Positions 6,791-8,119 of a stretch of 8,119 nt of DNA are shown here, piece by piece. Source of the stretch: Clostridia bacterium (GTDB taxonomy: Bacteria; Bacillota_A; Clostridia; Christensenellales; Aristaeellaceae); contig JAFQIF010000031.1 of assembly GCA_017397695.1 (NCBI GenBank), positions 1 to 8,119 of the forward strand. Reading direction: 5' to 3'. Below the pieces are notes generated by a model. That model did not search any database. It saw only the letters and a program-made list of their open reading frames with translations, and was not told the DNA's origin. The translations under genes and the position numbers were made by a program. Within the stretch, counting starts at the first letter, position 1. Each line of letters begins with the position of its first letter.

Positions 6791-7288
6791 ATGGGAAAAA
6801 GCTTTGTGCTTAAGGATGTTTCCGGGCGGCCGATGGGTTATCTGATGCAGGCTGGCGATGCAGTGAGATACAGGATTTCTGCTGCATATGCAGCGGATGT
6901 GACGCTGCTGTTCGAGGATGGCGCCGTATATGAGCACAGCGTAGTGGCGCATTCTTCTGAAAAGAGCTGGACGCATGGCGGCCGCAGCCTGTTGGGCGGA
7001 TATATCTGCAGGGAGGGAGAAGTGATCCTGGCAACGGACGAGAGGATTCGCAGATGCGCGTGGATGATGAAGGCGCCGGGCAGTGTGCAGCGGAAGGAGG
7101 ACGCACAGGAAGGCGAGCAAGCAGAAGCGAAAGAACAGAAGACGGTATTGCCTGATGCTTTGGAGGATGATCCCAAAGACGATCAGGCTGAAGAAGCTCT
7201 CAGGATTCTCCCGGATAGACGCTGGCCTCCGCCGCCGTGTCTGACATCTGTGGTATACCTGCATGGACAGTGGGTGCAGATGCAATGA
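6791..7288 (+). CDS. Hypothetical protein with acidic linker and WPPPPC tail
   Basis: I do not recognise this 165-residue protein. Residues 1-93 look like a compact, beta-rich domain (KSFVLKDVSGRPMGYLMQ, VTLLFEDGAVYEHSVVAH, GGYICREGEVILATDE). Residues 96-137 form a hydrophilic, Glu/Asp/Lys/Gln-rich and probably disordered linker. The C-terminus carries RRWPPPPC at 143-150, then a hydrophobic segment ending in GQWVQMQ. No signal peptide or membrane helix is visible, so it is probably cytosolic. The start at 6791 is chosen because GGAGG lies 7 bases upstream. An earlier in-frame ATG at 6731 has no ribosome binding site and lies within the divergent vanW promoter. It is divergent from the VanW gene, with 111 bases between start codons. 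Its own promoter is unclear: TAGAAT at 6756-6761 is a possible -10 without a good -35. A coding gene is likely; function is unknown. Confidence 0.8.
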   Translation: MGKSFVLKDVSGRPMGYLMQAGDAVRYRISAAYAADVTLLFEDGAVYEHSVVAHSSEKSWTHGGRSLLGGYICREGEVILATDERIRRCAWMMKAPGSVQRKEDAQEGEQAEAKEQKTVLPDALEDDPKDDQAEEALRILPDRRWPPPPCLTSVVYLHGQWVQMQ

Positions 7289-7297
7289 GACGTTTCT

Positions 7298-7558
7298 CTA
7301 AGGATTCCATGGCATTTGGCGGGTGCGCTGTGATGCTGCACCGTGTCGGTTTTGAATGTCTGTGACATAATGCGTTTTCCGGATTGCTGGCGGTGTATAA
7401 ACGGCAGACTGTTGGGGTTGGGCAAACCGGGGTGCTGCAGGTATAGCGGGCTCAGCGTCCGGCTGCTGGGCCTGGCTGTACACGTCATAGGGAAGACGAA
7501 GCGTTGGTGTGGGCTTGCTGGCACAAAGCAGCGCATAGGGAGAGAGAGGCTGAATCAT
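7298..7558 (-). CDS. Possible small Pro/Gln-rich protein (86 aa)
   Basis: Candidate gene, not proven. The frame encodes 86 residues with 14 prolines and 10 glutamines. It has a start-proximal segment (LSPYALLCASKP, LRLPYDVYSQAQQP), a low-complexity middle (PAIPAAPRFAQPQQ) and a more polar end (KTHYVTDIQNRHGAASQR, then QMPWNP). No signal peptide, membrane helix or known motif is seen. Codons are mostly the common ones used by the neighbours (CAG, GCC, CCG, GAC), whereas the overlapping frames give Cys-, His- or Trp-rich products with rarer codons. It fits cleanly between features: its stop is 9 bases from the stop of the convergent gene at 7288, and it does not overlap the promoter at 7672. 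Its weakness is translation initiation: a GGAAGGG lies about 10 bases before the ATG, and no convincing minus-strand promoter was found. If real, function is unknown. Confidence 0.45.
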   Translation of the reverse strand: MIQPLSPYALLCASKPTPTLRLPYDVYSQAQQPDAEPAIPAAPRFAQPQQSAVYTPPAIRKTHYVTDIQNRHGAASQRTRQMPWNP

Positions 7559-7671
7559 ATATTACACACCCTTCCACAGGCAAAGTTTTTTGTCATTGCC
7601 AGTCTATGCAGGATGCGCTGCGATGTGAGGGATAAAAATGCTGAACATGTCACCTTTTCGTGAAAATGGGA
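7559..7671. other. Intergenic spacer without recognised gene
   Basis: This 113-base stretch separates the candidate minus-strand gene from the promoter of the last gene. It contains a run of six T at 7585-7590 without a supporting hairpin, and the imperfect inverted repeat at 7653-7669. No RNA gene fold, riboswitch core or coding frame was recognised in it. Confidence 0.5.
7653..7669. repeat. Imperfect inverted repeat next to the -35 element
   Basis: CCTTTTC, GT, GAAAATGG forms two nearly complementary arms (one base is missing in the left arm) that end two bases before the TTGAGA -35 element. The position suits an operator or an A/T-rich upstream element, but the match is short and could be chance. 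Confidence 0.3.
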
Positions 7672-7700
7672 TTGAGAAAAAGAAAAACATCCTGTATAAT
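7672..7700 (+). promoter_or_regulatory. SigA-type promoter for the TTG-started membrane protein gene
   Basis: TTGAGA (7672-7677) and a perfect TATAAT (7695-7700) are separated by a 17-base, A-rich spacer. Transcription would start near 7707, leaving a leader of about 29 bases with a GAGGTG ribosome binding site. This is the strongest plus-strand promoter seen in the window. Confidence 0.82.
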
Positions 7701-7723
7701 AGAAAGGACGAGATTGTCGAAAT

Positions 7724-7729
7724 GAGGTG
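7724..7729 (+). promoter_or_regulatory. Shine-Dalgarno selecting a TTG start
   Basis: GAGGTG lies 6 bases before TTG at 7736-7738. The next in-frame ATG (7748-7750) is 18 bases from this site, too far for normal initiation, and has no nearer one. TTG is therefore the better start. Confidence 0.65.
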
Positions 7730-7735
7730 CTGAAT

Positions 7736-8119
7736 TTGGACGAACAGATGAATGGAACGCCCGCTCCGCGCAGACGCAGGCGTGCTGCTGCACAAGAGCA
7801 GGCTTTTGAAGAATTTGTACAGGCGGAGAAGACCGCAGAAAATGCAGCTTCGGAGAGTCAGAATCCCGAGGTGACAGCGTTGCCGGCGTTCGAGCCTGTC
7901 AGTGAGAAAAAGGAGTCCCCGGTTCCGCAGTTTGAAATTCCGCAGAAGGAAGCGGAGCCGATGTGGGGCGGCGATGATGAGGATGAGGAACCCGTCCGCA
8001 AGCCCAAGAATACCGGAAAGGGCAAGAAGAAAAAGAAGAAGAAGGGTGGCTGCCTGATCGCGTTGCTCGTGATTCTCCTGATTCTCGCGTTGCTTGTCGT
8101 TGGCGGTTTGGTGCTCTTC
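7736..8119 (+). CDS. Single-pass membrane protein, N-terminal part (cut by window edge)
   Basis: Only the first 128 codons are present. Residues 1-103 are hydrophilic and probably disordered: an Arg cluster PRRRRR at 10-16, an acidic and proline-bearing stretch, an acidic patch (DDEDEE at 80-85) and seven lysines at 97-103. A hydrophobic segment from about 106 to the edge (CLIALLVILLILALL and beyond) is a single membrane helix. With the lysines before it, the N-terminus should stay in the cytoplasm and the missing C-terminal part should lie outside. This layout is common in envelope enzymes of Gram-positive bacteria such as the MltG/YceG endolytic transglycosylase and LytR-CpsA-Psr proteins, but the diagnostic domain is outside the window, so neither is called. 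It has its own strong promoter and a TTG start. Confidence 0.8.
   Translation, partial: MDEQMNGTPAPRRRRRAAAQEQAFEEFVQAEKTAENAASESQNPEVTALPAFEPVSEKKESPVPQFEIPQKEAEPMWGGDDEDEEPVRKPKNTGKGKKKKKKKGGCLIALLVILLILALLVVGGLVLF

Noticed and set aside
7322..7342. Hairpin GGTGC...GCACC as terminator of the unrecognised gene
   Set aside because: The stem is only about 5 bp with a bulged inner pair, and the T-rich stretch comes several bases later; it also lies inside the candidate minus-strand gene.
7183..7536. 117-codon minus-strand frame overlapping the small candidate gene
   Set aside because: It overlaps the 3' end of the gene ending at 7288, has a His/Cys/Arg/Ser-rich product and a poorer codon pattern than the 86-codon frame.
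7343..7663. 106-codon plus-strand frame
   Set aside because: The product is rich in Cys and Trp with several codons rare in this window (ATA, AGA, AGG); it has no good ribosome binding site and runs to just before the -35 element of the next gene's promoter.
1..8119. CRISPR array, tRNA or rRNA genes, insertion sequences, prophage or toxin-antitoxin genes
   Set aside because: No regularly spaced repeats, cloverleaf-like sequences, transposase motifs, terminal repeats with target duplications or phage gene patterns were seen on reading both strands.

Overview
The window looks like a core chromosomal segment from a Gram-positive, Firmicutes-type bacterium, most likely a Clostridia lineage. It has moderately high GC and strong AGGAGG-type ribosome binding sites. 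The gene order dxs-tlyA-nadK-argR-recN is a well-known Clostridia arrangement. Nothing in it points to phage, plasmid, transposon or CRISPR origin. No species can be named from the sequence alone.

Positions 1-5552 hold a tightly packed plus-strand cluster: dxs (5' end cut by the window edge), tlyA (overlapping dxs by 8 bases), nadK (GTG start), argR and recN. Gaps are 12 to 24 bases, and no internal promoter or terminator is evident, so this is probably one operon driven from upstream of the window. It joins isoprenoid precursor synthesis (DXS), rRNA ribose methylation (TlyA), NADP supply (NadK), arginine-responsive repression (ArgR) and double-strand break repair (RecN). A perfect 12-bp hairpin at 5568-5595 ends it and also serves the convergent gene.

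Positions 5609-6679 (minus strand) encode a secreted protein with a signal peptide, two SH3-like repeats and a C-terminal VanW domain. It has its own strong promoter and a GTG start. A divergent plus-strand gene at 6791-7288 encodes an unrecognised 165-residue protein with an acidic linker and a WPPPPC tail.

Positions 7289-7735 are sparse. They hold a plausible but unproven 86-codon minus-strand gene (7298-7558), rich in proline and glutamine, and then a near-consensus plus-strand promoter (TTGAGA-17-TATAAT). That promoter drives a TTG-started gene that runs off the right edge. Its visible part is a charged cytoplasmic region followed by a single membrane helix.

Most of the window is ordinary. 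The points worth a second look are the substituted substrate-phosphate arginines in DXS, the two unrecognised small proteins, the SH3-SH3-VanW architecture, an altered arginine-binding motif in ArgR, and the absence of spoIVB/spo0A directly after recN. No clearly new multi-gene system was found.
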